Below are positions 8,775 through 17,213 of a DNA stretch of 42,061 bases, piece by piece. Position 1 is the first letter of the stretch, and each line of letters opens with the position of its first letter. The notes under the pieces were generated by a model that was given only the letters and a program-made list of their open reading frames with translations, made no database searches and had not been told where the DNA came from. Location of the stretch: the NCBI GenBank assembly GCA_015491905.1, contig WGGC01000167.1:1-42061 (forward strand). Reading direction: 5' to 3'. This stretch comes from Bacteroidales bacterium. GTDB lineage: Bacteria; Bacteroidota; Bacteroidia; Bacteroidales; F082. The translations under genes and the position numbers were made by a program.

Positions 8775-8781
8775 CAAAAAC

Positions 8782-8810
8782 TTGTTAATTACAATTTTTT
8801 CGTATTTTTG
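8782..8810 (+). promoter_or_regulatory. Consensus promoter of rplU-rpmA
   Basis: TTG (8782-8784), an 18-base spacer, then TATTTTTG (8803-8810): a close match to the Bacteroidota sigma-ABfr promoter. It predicts a leader of about 30 nt before the ATG at 8848. Confidence 0.75.
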
Positions 8811-8847
8811 CACCTCCAAAATTTACGGTATTTAAAGACATAACATA

Positions 8848-9159
8848 ATGTACGCAATAGTAGAAATCGCCGGACAACAATTTAAAGTAGAAGAAGGTCA
8901 GGAAATATTTGTTCATCGTTTAAGCAACGAAGAGGGTTCTGACGTTACTTTTGACCAGGTTTTACTGGTTGATAAAGATGGAAAAGTTAAGGTGGGCACA
9001 CCTGTTGTAAAAGGCGCTAACATCAATGCAAAAGTATTGGAGCATGTTCGTGGTGACAAGGTAAAGGTATTTAAAAAGAAAAGAAGAAAAGGATACCAGA
9101 AAGAAACCGGTCATCGCCAGGATTTCAGTAAATTACTGGTAGAAAAAATTACTTTTTAA
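8848..9159 (+). CDS. rplU: 50S ribosomal protein L21
   Basis: 103 codons, the normal length for L21. It starts 'MYAIVEIAGQQFKVEEGQ' and has the C-terminal 'KKRRKGYQKETGHRQ' block that contacts 23S rRNA. It lies 17 bases upstream of rpmA, the near-universal rplU-rpmA pairing, and is transcribed from the strong promoter at 8782-8810. Confidence 0.98.
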   Translation: MYAIVEIAGQQFKVEEGQEIFVHRLSNEEGSDVTFDQVLLVDKDGKVKVGTPVVKGANINAKVLEHVRGDKVKVFKKKRRKGYQKETGHRQDFSKLLVEKITF

Positions 9160-9176
9160 CGCAAAAAACTTAAACA

Positions 9177-9446
9177 ATGGCTCATAAAAAAGGAATGGGT
9201 AGCTCTCATAACGGGCGCGAATCTGAAAGTAAAAGACTTGGAGTGAAAATTTTTGGTGGCCAATTTGCTGCTGCCGGGAATATTATCATCAGACAAAGAG
9301 GAACAGTACATCATCCCGGATTAAATGTAGGCATGGGTAAAGACCATACTATATTTGCCCTTAAAGATGGTGTTGTAGAGTTTCGTAAAAGAAAAAATAA
9401 CCGCTCATACGTTAGTGTGGTTCCTTTGGAAACAAACGAAGACTAA
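9177..9446 (+). CDS. rpmA: 50S ribosomal protein L27
   Basis: 89 codons. The basic N-terminus '[20 protein letters not shown]' reaches the peptidyl-transferase centre in known ribosomes and begins directly at Ala2, without the cleavable extension found in Firmicutes. The conserved 'GG.F..AG.I..RQRGT..HPG.NVG.G.DHT.FA' core follows. It is the second gene of the rplU-rpmA operon, closed by the terminator at 9473-9508. Confidence 0.98.
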   Translation: MAHKKGMGSSHNGRESESKRLGVKIFGGQFAAAGNIIIRQRGTVHHPGLNVGMGKDHTIFALKDGVVEFRKRKNNRSYVSVVPLETNED

Positions 9447-9472
9447 TTTATAAGTCTTATAAAATTTTAAAT

Positions 9473-9508
9473 GTCCGGTGATAATGTTAATCACCGGACT
9501 TTTTTTTA
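9473..9508 (+). terminator. Strong intrinsic terminator of rplU-rpmA
   Basis: GTCCGGTGAT (9473-9482) and ATCACCGGAC (9490-9499) form a perfect 10-bp stem with a 7-base loop, followed by eight or more T residues. It lies 27 bases past the stop codon. Confidence 0.95.
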
Positions 9509-9548
9509 TTTTTATTGCCTTATATAAAAAATCAAAGATGTTAACTTA

Positions 9549-9556
9549 TATCTTTG
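9549..9556 (+). promoter_or_regulatory. -7 box for serS-rsmA
   Basis: TATCTTTG matches TAnnTTTG and ends 15 bases before the serS ATG, predicting a leader of about 10 nt. It overlaps the right half of a 7-bp inverted repeat (CAAAGAT at 9533-9539, ATCTTTG at 9550-9556), which may be coincidental. Confidence 0.6.
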
Positions 9557-9571
9557 CTAAAAATATAATTC

Positions 9572-10843
9572 ATGCTTGAGCTTCAAAGAATAAGAGAAAA
9601 CAGGGATACAGTAATTAAGCAGCTGGCAGTTAAAAATTTTGATGCCACTGAAATTGTTGATGAAATTATTGCACTTGATAAAGAAAGAAGAGCAAAACAA
9701 AAAGAACTTGACGACACGCTTGCCAGGTCTAAACAGTTAGCTAAAGAAATCGGTATTTGTTACAAATCCGGAAAGATAAAAGAGGCTGAGTTATTAAAAA
9801 AAGAAACACAGTCTCTTAAAGTTGTTTCAAAAAGTTTAAGTGATAATCTGGAAATGATTGTTACTGACATGAATAAACGGCTTGTTGAACTGCCTAATGT
9901 TCCACATCCTTCAGTTCCCAAAGGAAATAGTGAAAAAGATAATGAAGTAGTGTATGAAGAAGGAAAAATACCTGAGTTGTATGAAAAAGCTGTACCACAT
10001 TGGGAGTTGGCAGAAAAGTATAAAATTATTGATTTTAACCTTGGCGCAAAAGTTACAGGTGCAGGTTTTCCTTTTTATCGCGGTCAAGGCGCACGATTAC
10101 AAAGGGCATTAATAAATTTTTTTCTTGATGAAGCTATCAACAATGGATATCTTGAATATCAACCTCCATTATTGATAAATGAAGATTCCGGTTTTGGAAC
10201 GGGACAGTTACCTGATAAGGAAGGTCAAATGTATTATGCACAGCTGGATAACTTATACCTTATCCCAACGGCCGAAGTTCCAATAACGAATATATACAGG
10301 AATGTTATTCTAAAGGCGACAGACTTTCCTGTTAAAAACGTAGCCTACTCAAGCTGTTTCCGACGTGAAGCCGGTTCTTATGGTAAAGATGTCAGAGGGC
10401 TAAACAGGTTACATCAGTTTGATAAAGTGGAAATAGTCCAAATCCAGCACCCTGATAAATCTTATGATACGTTGGAAGAAATGAAAGCTCATGTAAGCGA
10501 ATTATTGAGAAAATTGGAGTTGCCTTTTAGAATTGTTAAGCTATGTGGTGGAGACCTAAGTTTTACCTCAGCACTTACATTTGATTTTGAAGTTTATTCT
10601 GCTGCACAAAAACGATGGCTTGAAGTCAGTTCTGTTTCAAATTTTGAAAGTTATCAAAGTAACAGAATGAAATTAAGATTTAAGGACGATTCAGGAAAAG
10701 CTAAACTTGCACATACTTTAAACGGGAGCGCTCTGGCACTGCCTAGAATTGTTGCTGCATTACTGGAAAATAATCAGACAGAAAATGGGATTAATATTCC
10801 TGCTGCCCTACAGAAATATACCGGATTTGAATTGATTGAATAA
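9572..10843 (+). CDS. serS: Seryl-tRNA synthetase
   Basis: 423 codons, the standard bacterial length. Charges tRNA-Ser with serine through seryl-adenylate. The N-terminal ~110 residues form the Lys/Glu-rich antiparallel coiled-coil arm that recognises the long variable arm of tRNA-Ser. Class II motif 2 is visible at ~265-290 ('CFRREAGSYGKDVRG...HQF.K.E') and motif 3 at ~384-402 ('NGSALALPRIVAALLENNQ'). 'TAEVPITN' lines the serine pocket. rsmA follows after 12 bases, so the two are probably co-transcribed. Confidence 0.98.
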   Translation: MLELQRIRENRDTVIKQLAVKNFDATEIVDEIIALDKERRAKQKELDDTLARSKQLAKEIGICYKSGKIKEAELLKKETQSLKVVSKSLSDNLEMIVTDMNKRLVELPNVPHPSVPKGNSEKDNEVVYEEGKIPELYEKAVPHWELAEKYKIIDFNLGAKVTGAGFPFYRGQGARLQRALINFFLDEAINNGYLEYQPPLLINEDSGFGTGQLPDKEGQMYYAQLDNLYLIPTAEVPITNIYRNVILKATDFPVKNVAYSSCFRREAGSYGKDVRGLNRLHQFDKVEIVQIQHPDKSYDTLEEMKAHVSELLRKLELPFRIVKLCGGDLSFTSALTFDFEVYSAAQKRWLEVSSVSNFESYQSNRMKLRFKDDSGKAKLAHTLNGSALALPRIVAALLENNQTENGINIPAALQKYTGFELIE

Positions 10844-10855
10844 TTTATTGTAATT

Positions 10856-11614
10856 ATGGTCAGACCAAAAAAACATTTAGGGCAACATTTCTTAACTGAT
10901 AAAAATATTGCCCGGAAAATTACCGAATGTTTATCGTCTGAACATGAAAATATTTGTGAAATAGGACCAGGAACGGGTGTTCTTACAAATTTTATACTTA
11001 AAAGGCCAGCTGTTAAAAAAGTTGTATTACTTGAAATAGATCAGGAGTCGGTAAATTATTTAAATACTGAATATAACGATAATCGATTGGAAATTATCCT
11101 GGCAGACTTTCTTAAAACAAACATTTCTTCTCTTTTCCCTGAAAAATTTGTGTTGATAGGTAATTTCCCTTATAACATATCAAGTCAGATCTTTTTTAAA
11201 ATTTTAGAAAACCGTCAGTTTATTCCTGAAGTGGTAGGAATGATTCAGAAGGAAGTAGCGGAAAGAATAATAGCAGGCCCTGGCAGTAAAACATACGGAA
11301 TATTAAGTGTTTTGCTGCAAGCCTGGTATAACATCAAGTATTGTTTTACTGTTAATGAAAATGTATTTTTCCCACCTCCAAAAGTTAAGTCATCAGTAAT
11401 CCGCCTGCAACGCAACTCTGTATCATCGTTAGATTGTGACGAAAAATTATTTTTCAGGGTTGTTAAAGCAGCATTTGGAATGCGAAGAAAAACATTGCGT
11501 AATTCATTAAAACCATTTTTTCAGGTAGATAATATTGACACACCCATGCTTTCCTTGCGTGCGGAGCAATTAAGTGTTGAGGATTTTGTATCGTTAACAA
11601 AAATGTTTCAATAA
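10856..11614 (+). CDS. rsmA: 16S rRNA (A1518/A1519) dimethyladenosine transferase
   Basis: 252 codons. Transfers four methyl groups from SAM to two adjacent adenines in helix 45 of 16S rRNA late in 30S assembly. The N-terminus is 'KKHLGQHFLTD'. SAM motif I 'EIGPGTG' is at 35-41, and the catalytic 'NFPYNIS' (N-[LF]-P-Y motif IV) at 103-109. A C-terminal helical domain contains the usual 'FGMRRKTLRNSL' segment. It is second in a two-gene unit behind serS; no obvious terminator follows. Confidence 0.97.
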   Translation: MVRPKKHLGQHFLTDKNIARKITECLSSEHENICEIGPGTGVLTNFILKRPAVKKVVLLEIDQESVNYLNTEYNDNRLEIILADFLKTNISSLFPEKFVLIGNFPYNISSQIFFKILENRQFIPEVVGMIQKEVAERIIAGPGSKTYGILSVLLQAWYNIKYCFTVNENVFFPPPKVKSSVIRLQRNSVSSLDCDEKLFFRVVKAAFGMRRKTLRNSLKPFFQVDNIDTPMLSLRAEQLSVEDFVSLTKMFQ

Positions 11615-11628
11615 TGTATTTCAAGATA

Positions 11629-11660
11629 TTGGTGAATATCAATTGATGTTCTTACTTTTG
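11629..11660 (+). promoter_or_regulatory. Promoter of uvrC
   Basis: TTG (11629-11631), a 21-base spacer, then TACTTTTG (11653-11660). It predicts a leader of about 65-70 nt before the TTG start codon at 11733. Confidence 0.6.
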
Positions 11661-11732
11661 TTGATACATTTTATATTTTGATTATTAAATAGAATATACT
11701 CAAATACTTTTTAATAACTCAAATTCATTACA

Positions 11733-13544
11733 TTGAAAAAAAATATCAATTATATATCTTCTGTAATTAAGAGTTTACCATCGGGCCCCGGAGTTTATCA
11801 ATATTTTGATAAAGACGGTAAAATTATTTATGTTGGAAAGGCAAAAAACCTGAAAAAAAGAGTTTCCAGTTATTTTAATAAGGAGCAGATTAGTGGTAAA
11901 TTAAAACTTTTGGTAAGACGAATTGCAGATATTAAATTTATAGTAACTGAAACAGAAACCGATGCTTTGTTACTTGAAAATAATTTAATAAAGAAATACC
12001 AACCACGATATAATGTTTTATTAAAAGATGATAAATCTTTCCCATGGATATGTATTAAAAACGAACCCTTTCCACGTGTTTTCTCTACACGTCATCCTGT
12101 AAAAGACGGATCGGAATATTATGGCCCTTATGCTTCTGTAAAAATGGTAAATATATTATTGGACACCATAAGGCAATTATATCCTCTGCGCACTTGTAAG
12201 TTAAATCTTAGTAAGAAAAATATTACTTCCGGGAAATTTAAAGTTTGCCTTGAGTATCATATAGGGAATTGTAATGCCCCTTGTGTCGGATTGCAGTCCG
12301 AAGATGATTATAATAAAAATATTCAACAGGTTCGGTCAATTATAAAAGGAAACTTAAATGACGTAACCATAGCCTTAAAAAAAATGATGCTGGAATACTC
12401 AGCAAAAATGGAGTTTGAAAAAGCACAGAAAATAAAAGAAAAAATAGAACTATTAGATAAGTATAAGAGTAAATCTACAATAGTAAATCCGAAAATTAAT
12501 AATGTAGATGTTTTTTCTATTTTATCAGATGAAGATGTTTCATATGTTAATTTTCTAAAAGTTGTAAAAGGAGCTGTATTACAGGCACATACTGTTGAAA
12601 TAAAAAAACGCCTTGAAGAAACTGATATGGAAATCCTCCTTTTTGCAATTATTGATTTTAGAAAACGATTTGACAGCCATTCAGATGAAATAATTTTACC
12701 TTTTGTTATGGATTTACCTTTAGAATCTATAAAAATTACTGTGCCAAAGCGTGGTGATAAAAAAGACCTTCTTGATTTGAGTATTAGGAATGCAAAATAT
12801 TTTAGGAATGAAAGGCTAAAACAACAACTATTGGTAGACCCTGAAAGGCATACCCGCAGAATAATGGAAAAAATGAAAAGTGATTTACGGTTGGACAACG
12901 TACCTGCAGTAATAGAATGTTTTGATAATTCTAATTTCCAGGGTACATATCCGGTGGCGGCTATGGTTCAGTTTGTTAATGGTAAACCAAATAAAAAGGC
13001 TTATCGGCACTATGATATTAAAACCGTTGAAGGTCCCGATGATTTTGCGTCTATGGAAGAAGTAATATTCAGAAGGTATAGCAGGCTATTAAAAGAGAAT
13101 AAACCTATTCCTGATTTGATAATTGTGGATGGAGGGAAAGGACAGTTAAATGCTGCTTTAAAATCATTACATAAGCTTAAGTTAACTGGTAAAGTCCCTA
13201 TTCTTGGTATTGCAAAAAAGCTGGAGGCATTATATTATCCCGGTGATCCTGTTCCATTATATCTGGATAAAAAATCGGAGACATTAAAAGTAATTCAGTA
13301 TTTACGTGATGAAGCACATCGCTTTGGAATCACACATCATCGCGGCAAGCGGCAAAAAGAAACATTAAAAAGTGAACTTACTACAATTAAAGGTATTGGT
13401 GATGGTACTGCTAAAAAATTATTGTCTTCCTTTAAATCTGTAATAAAAATTAAAGAAGCAGACAGGATAACTTTAGAGAAGCAAATTGGAAAATCTAAAG
13501 CTCAAATTGTTTATCAGTATTACCATCCCAAAAAAACAAATTAA
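11733..13544 (+). CDS. uvrC: Excinuclease ABC subunit C
   Basis: 603 codons. Makes both incisions around DNA lesions in UvrABC nucleotide-excision repair. Domains: GIY-YIG nuclease (~13-90, 'GPGVYQYF' and 'YVGKAKNLKKRV'), UVR motif that binds UvrB (~205-240, 'MEFEKAQKIKEKIELL'), RNase H-like C-terminal nuclease (~380-530, 'IECFDNSNFQGTYPVAAMV', 'DLIIVDGGKGQL'), and a terminal helix-hairpin-helix pair ('LTTIKGIGDGTAKKLL'). Start: no in-frame ATG exists between an upstream TAA at 11715 and the GIY-YIG domain. The best start is TTG 11733, with ATT 11727 as the only near alternative; full length relative to known UvrC supports this. It is a single gene ending at a bidirectional terminator. Confidence 0.95.
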   Translation: MKKNINYISSVIKSLPSGPGVYQYFDKDGKIIYVGKAKNLKKRVSSYFNKEQISGKLKLLVRRIADIKFIVTETETDALLLENNLIKKYQPRYNVLLKDDKSFPWICIKNEPFPRVFSTRHPVKDGSEYYGPYASVKMVNILLDTIRQLYPLRTCKLNLSKKNITSGKFKVCLEYHIGNCNAPCVGLQSEDDYNKNIQQVRSIIKGNLNDVTIALKKMMLEYSAKMEFEKAQKIKEKIELLDKYKSKSTIVNPKINNVDVFSILSDEDVSYVNFLKVVKGAVLQAHTVEIKKRLEETDMEILLFAIIDFRKRFDSHSDEIILPFVMDLPLESIKITVPKRGDKKDLLDLSIRNAKYFRNERLKQQLLVDPERHTRRIMEKMKSDLRLDNVPAVIECFDNSNFQGTYPVAAMVQFVNGKPNKKAYRHYDIKTVEGPDDFASMEEVIFRRYSRLLKENKPIPDLIIVDGGKGQLNAALKSLHKLKLTGKVPILGIAKKLEALYYPGDPVPLYLDKKSETLKVIQYLRDEAHRFGITHHRGKRQKETLKSELTTIKGIGDGTAKKLLSSFKSVIKIKEADRITLEKQIGKSKAQIVYQYYHPKKTN

Positions 13545-13557
13545 ATTTTAAAGAAAT

Positions 13558-13595
13558 AAAAAAAGCTTTCTAAAATAATCAGAAAGCTTTTTTTT
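13558..13595. terminator. Bidirectional terminator between uvrC and the TonB gene
   Basis: AAAAGCTTTCT (13561-13571) and AGAAAGCTTTT (13581-13591) form a perfect stem with a 9-base loop. It is flanked by A residues on the left and T residues on the right, so it ends both uvrC (plus) and the converging TonB gene (minus). Confidence 0.88.
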
Positions 13596-13611
13596 ACAAT
13601 ATAATTAAATT

Positions 13612-14286
13612 TTATTCTAATGTAAATTTAATAGGTAGATTAAAGGAAACCCTTACCGGTTTACCACGCTGCCTTCCGGGAATCCATCTAGGCATACCCT
13701 CAACAACTCTAACGGCTTCCTCATCACATCCGCCTCCAATACCACGTAGAACTTTAACATGATCAATTTTACCATTTGGTTCAACAACAAAGTTGATAAA
13801 TACCCGACCTTGAATTCCACTTTCTTTTGCTAAAGCCGGATATTTAATGTGAGTAGCTAAATATTTCATCAGAGCCTTTTCTCCACCCGGAAAATGGGGC
13901 ATTTGTTCTACAACAACAAATACAGGTTGTTGCTGTACATCTTCTTCTTGTACAGGAGGTGTATATTCTTCTACTTTCGTATTCATATTGGCTCCTACGT
14001 CGATGTCGACATTATCATCAATCTTTACATCGTTACTAACAATTTTAATTTGAGTAACGGTTTTTGGCGGAGGTGGCGGGGGTGGTTTTACCTTTTGCTC
14101 AGTAATGGGAACCATTTCCTCAGGTGTATTTTCAACTTGTTGTTGCATTAACGTTACTTTTTGCTTTTCATAACTTTTAATGTTAATAGCAAAGTAAGCC
14201 AACAACAATGAAAAAACCAATCCGATTAAAAAGAATGTAGTCTTCTTCCTTTCCAAATCCGCTTTTGGTGTTTTTATTGAATTCAT
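13612..14286 (-). CDS. TonB-family energy transducer
   Basis: 224 codons. An N-terminal cytoplasmic stub is followed by one membrane helix (~17-36), a Pro-rich periplasmic spacer with seven consecutive prolines (~67-73), and a TonB C-terminal domain (~140-224: 'HFPGGEKALMKYLATHIKYP', 'GRVFINFVVEPNGKI', 'RWIPGRQRGKPVRV'). It links inner-membrane proton motive force, via ExbB/ExbD, to outer-membrane TonB-dependent transporters. ExbB/ExbD are not encoded here, so it is one of several TonB paralogues expected in such a genome. 47 bases separate it from the upstream VanZ-like gene, with no clear promoter in between, so it may share a transcript with gcvH and the VanZ gene. Confidence 0.93.
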   Translation of the reverse strand: MNSIKTPKADLERKKTTFFLIGLVFSLLLAYFAINIKSYEKQKVTLMQQQVENTPEEMVPITEQKVKPPPPPPPKTVTQIKIVSNDVKIDDNVDIDVGANMNTKVEEYTPPVQEEDVQQQPVFVVVEQMPHFPGGEKALMKYLATHIKYPALAKESGIQGRVFINFVVEPNGKIDHVKVLRGIGGGCDEEAVRVVEGMPRWIPGRQRGKPVRVSFNLPIKFTLE

Positions 14287-14333
14287 TTTATTAAGGTTTA
14301 ATTCAAATATTTGATGCAGCTAAAATAAACAAA

Positions 14334-14735
14334 TTATTTTTCCCTGTTTTCTATTGGCCTTATTTTTTTTCGATATATTAAATAAAACACAATCCATCCT
14401 AAAAAAGCTCCGATAGCATCTGCATAAAAATCAAAACGATTACCACTTCTGCCTATAAAAACATAATGTTGTAGTATTTCAGTAACCATTCCGTATAATG
14501 ATGTTACAACCACAGAAACTATGCCAAAAATATAACGCTTTTTACTGTTGAAATATTGTTCTTTAAATCCAAAAAGGATTAAAAATACCAATACACCAAA
14601 AATAAACAGGTGAATCAGCTTATCAGGGCCTACCCAATCCCAGAAACTATTTACCCTTGGAAAATAATTTCCCGGTAATCCTGTTAAAATAAGAATGAAA
14701 ACAGACCAAAGAAAAGCCGGTATTATTTTGCGCAT
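14334..14735 (-). CDS. VanZ-like membrane protein
   Basis: 133 codons with four hydrophobic segments and the VanZ-family pattern: 'DKLIHLFIFGVLVF' (helix 2), 'YGMVTEILQHYVFIGRSGNRFDFYADAIGAF' reduced here to its key residues E, Q, R, D, D and N, and a basic C-terminus. The family is named after the teicoplanin-resistance protein, but most members, including this one, are of unknown function; no resistance phenotype should be inferred. It starts 3 bases after the gcvH stop codon, so the two are translationally close and co-transcribed. Confidence 0.8.
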   Translation of the reverse strand: MRKIIPAFLWSVFILILTGLPGNYFPRVNSFWDWVGPDKLIHLFIFGVLVFLILFGFKEQYFNSKKRYIFGIVSVVVTSLYGMVTEILQHYVFIGRSGNRFDFYADAIGAFLGWIVFYLIYRKKIRPIENREK

Positions 14736-14738
14736 TTT

Positions 14739-15119
14739 TTATGCCTCGGTAAGTTCTTTATAGGCTTGAGCATCTAATAATTCATCCAGCTCAGAAGGAT
14801 TAGTAATTTTTATTTTAACAATCCAGCCTTCTCCGTAAGGATCTTTATTTATCAATTCAGGTTCATCAGCAAGTTTTTCGTTTAACTCTAAAATCGTCCC
14901 TCCTACCGGTAATAATAAATCGGAAACTGTTTTAACTGCCTCCACGGTTCCAAAGACTTCTTCTTTATCCATCGTTTCATCAATGGTTTCAACCTCAACA
15001 AAAACAATGTCGCCCAACTCTTTCTGTGCAAAATCAGTAATTCCGATATAAGCCTCATCGCCTTCTGCTTTCACCCATTCATGATCTTTTGAATACTTTA
15101 AGTTTTCAGGAATATTCAT
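14739..15119 (-). CDS. gcvH: Glycine cleavage system H protein
   Basis: 126 codons. It carries the lipoyl arm that shuttles the aminomethyl group between the P, T and L proteins of the glycine cleavage complex. The lipoylated lysine is Lys63 within '[18 protein letters not shown]'. The N-terminus '[14 protein letters not shown]' and the C-terminal '[10 protein letters not shown]' are characteristic. gcvP and gcvT are not in the window. It is the first gene of a gcvH-VanZ(-TonB) unit behind the -7 box at 15146-15153. Confidence 0.97.
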   Translation of the reverse strand: MNIPENLKYSKDHEWVKAEGDEAYIGITDFAQKELGDIVFVEVETIDETMDKEEVFGTVEAVKTVSDLLLPVGGTILELNEKLADEPELINKDPYGEGWIVKIKITNPSELDELLDAQAYKELTEA

Positions 15120-15145
15120 TTTTATTTTACTTTAAAATTAGGTTC

Positions 15146-15153
15146 CAAATTTA
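15146..15153 (-). promoter_or_regulatory. -7 box for gcvH
   Basis: The minus strand reads TAAATTTG (TAnnTTTG) 27 bases upstream of the gcvH ATG. No clear -33 element. Confidence 0.5.
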
Positions 15154-15266
15154 GTGGTTTTTTTGGTATATCATGATAAATTTTTAAAAATTCATAGTAT
15201 GAATTTTTATAACTACAATGAATTTGAACCTTAAAATATCATCATGGAGAATTCATCTATTAATGA

Positions 15267-15274
15267 TACTTTTG
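15267..15274 (+). promoter_or_regulatory. -7 box for the ABC-F gene
   Basis: TACTTTTG (TAnnTTTG) ends 18 bases before ATG 15293. It lies downstream of the longest-frame start at 15218, which argues for the shorter protein. Confidence 0.55.
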
Positions 15275-15292
15275 CAAACAAATTTGTATAAT

Positions 15293-17206
15293 ATGGTTTC
15301 TATAGAAAATGTAACGGTAGAATTTAATGGAACACCTTTGTTTGAAGAAATTTCTTTCCAAATAAATGATAAGGAGAGAATAGGTCTTGCCGGGAAAAAT
15401 GGCGCAGGCAAAACCACGTTATTAAAAATTTTAAATAAAGAAATTATACCAACATCAGGTACTGTAGTAGTGCCTCAGGATGTCTCGTTAGGATATCTTC
15501 CACAGGAAAAAATGATAAAATCAGAATTGAATGTTCTGGAAGAAACACTGTCCGCATTTTCGAATATAAACCAATTAAAGCAAGAATATGAAACAATTTA
15601 TCAACAATTATCTATAAGAACCGATTATGATAACCCATCTTATTTGTTGCTGATTGAGAAAATGAACGACATACAGCATACTTTACTTGTTAATGAAGAG
15701 GACAAACTGGAAGGAAATGCCATAAAGGTTTTAAACGGACTTGGCTTTAAAAGTGATGAATTAGATAAAAAAGTAAGTGACTTTAGTCTTGGATGGCAAA
15801 TGAGAATTGAATTGGCAAAACTACTGTTATTAAAACCTGGATTGTTATTATTAGACGAACCTACAAACCACCTGGATATTGAAGCAATTCAGTGGCTTGA
15901 AAACTTCCTTAAAAATTATACAGGGTCTATTTTATTGGTTTCCCATGATAGGGCATTTTTAGACAATCTTACTTTGAGAACTCTTGAAATAAATAATCAT
16001 AAGATATTTGATTATAAAGTTCCTTATTCTAAATATTTAGTATTGAGTAAAGAGCGTATTTCTCAACAAAAAGCTGCATTTGAAAATCAACAGAAGAAGG
16101 TTAAAGAAACAGAAGCTTTTATTGAAAGGTTTAGATATAAGGCATCAAAAGCCAAACAAGTTCAATCTCGTGTAAAGATGTTGGAAAAAATGGATATGGT
16201 TTCTGTAGATGAGTTGGACAATTCAAAAATTCATTTTAGATTTCCTCCTGCACCACGTAGCGGAAAAGTTGTTGTAGAAGGAAATGTTAGCAAGCAATAC
16301 GGAGAATTAAAGGTGTTAAATGATGTAAATTTTCATATTCTAAAAGGAGAGAAAATAGGTTTTATTGGCAGAAATGGAGAGGGTAAAACAACTCTTTTAA
16401 AAATTATTTCCGGACATCTGGATTATTCCGGTGAATTAAAATTCGGGCATAATGTAATTTCCGGATATTATGCCCAGGACCAGTGGGAGATGCTAGATAA
16501 AAATAAAACTGTTTTTGAAACAATGGATGATATTGCTGTTGGCGATATTAGAAAACAATTGAATTCAATTTTAGGAGCCTTTTTATTTAGAGGCGATGAT
16601 GTAGATAAAAAAATATCTGTTTTATCCGGTGGTGAAAAAGCACGTTTATCATTAGCACGTTTATTATTAAAACCTACTAACCTTTTAATTCTTGATGAGC
16701 CAACCAACCATCTTGATTTGATTTCGAAGGATATTTTAAAATCTGCTTTGCTTAATTATGACGGAACATTAATTGTGGTTTCTCATGACAGGGATTTTCT
16801 CCACGGGTTAACAGACAGGTTTTATGAATTTAAAGATCATAAAATTAATGAATTCAGAGGCAGCTTAGAACAGTTTCTGGAAAAAAGAAATTTGGAACAA
16901 CTTGATGAGCTAGAGAAAAAGAAAAAACCTGTACCTGTGGCAACAAAACAGACAAATAAAAATATATGGGCTGAAAAAAAAGAAAAAGAGAAATATATTC
17001 GAAAGATAAAAAGGGAAATGGAAAAAATAGAAAAACAATTAGATTCTTCTGAAAAACTTTTGAATGAAATCAATGAAAAGTTATCAGATCCGGAAAATTT
17101 CTCTGATGAAATAAAAAATGGTAATTTGTTTAAAAAACATGAAGAAGTCCAAAAGGAAATAGAAACCTTATATGAAGAGTGGAGCCGTTTGGATGAAAAA
17201 CTTTAA
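15293..17206 (+). CDS. ABC-F family ATPase (Uup/YdiF-like), ribosome-associated
   Basis: 637 codons from ATG 15293; the frame extends to 15218, but those 25 residues are not family-like and precede the promoter box. There are two ABC cassettes and no membrane segment. Walker A sites are 'GKNGAGKTT' (~34-42) and 'GRNGEGKTT', signatures 'FSLGWQMR' and 'LSGGEKARL', Walker B 'LLLLDEPTNHLD' and 'LLILDEPTNHLD'. The charged inter-domain linker (ABC-F interaction motif) contains 'FIERFRYKASKAKQVQSR'. A C-terminal Lys/Glu-rich coiled coil (~555-637) resembles the Uup/YdiF tail. ABC-F proteins act at the ribosomal E site; antibiotic-resistance ABC-Fs are a subset and nothing here places this one among them. 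It converges with the prenyl synthetase gene, 7 bases apart with no visible terminator. Confidence 0.92.
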   Translation: MVSIENVTVEFNGTPLFEEISFQINDKERIGLAGKNGAGKTTLLKILNKEIIPTSGTVVVPQDVSLGYLPQEKMIKSELNVLEETLSAFSNINQLKQEYETIYQQLSIRTDYDNPSYLLLIEKMNDIQHTLLVNEEDKLEGNAIKVLNGLGFKSDELDKKVSDFSLGWQMRIELAKLLLLKPGLLLLDEPTNHLDIEAIQWLENFLKNYTGSILLVSHDRAFLDNLTLRTLEINNHKIFDYKVPYSKYLVLSKERISQQKAAFENQQKKVKETEAFIERFRYKASKAKQVQSRVKMLEKMDMVSVDELDNSKIHFRFPPAPRSGKVVVEGNVSKQYGELKVLNDVNFHILKGEKIGFIGRNGEGKTTLLKIISGHLDYSGELKFGHNVISGYYAQDQWEMLDKNKTVFETMDDIAVGDIRKQLNSILGAFLFRGDDVDKKISVLSGGEKARLSLARLLLKPTNLLILDEPTNHLDLISKDILKSALLNYDGTLIVVSHDRDFLHGLTDRFYEFKDHKINEFRGSLEQFLEKRNLEQLDELEKKKKPVPVATKQTNKNIWAEKKEKEKYIRKIKREMEKIEKQLDSSEKLLNEINEKLSDPENFSDEIKNGNLFKKHEEVQKEIETLYEEWSRLDEKL

Positions 17207-17213
17207 AAAAAAA

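Noticed and set aside
9533-9556. Operator formed by CAAAGAT and ATCTTTG at the serS promoter
   Set aside because: The right half is simply the -7 box and the 7-bp match is easily fortuitous in A+T-rich DNA.
15218-15292. Longer N-terminus for the ABC-F protein
   Set aside because: It precedes the TACTTTTG box and has no family-like sequence; MVSIENVTVEF is the usual kind of start.
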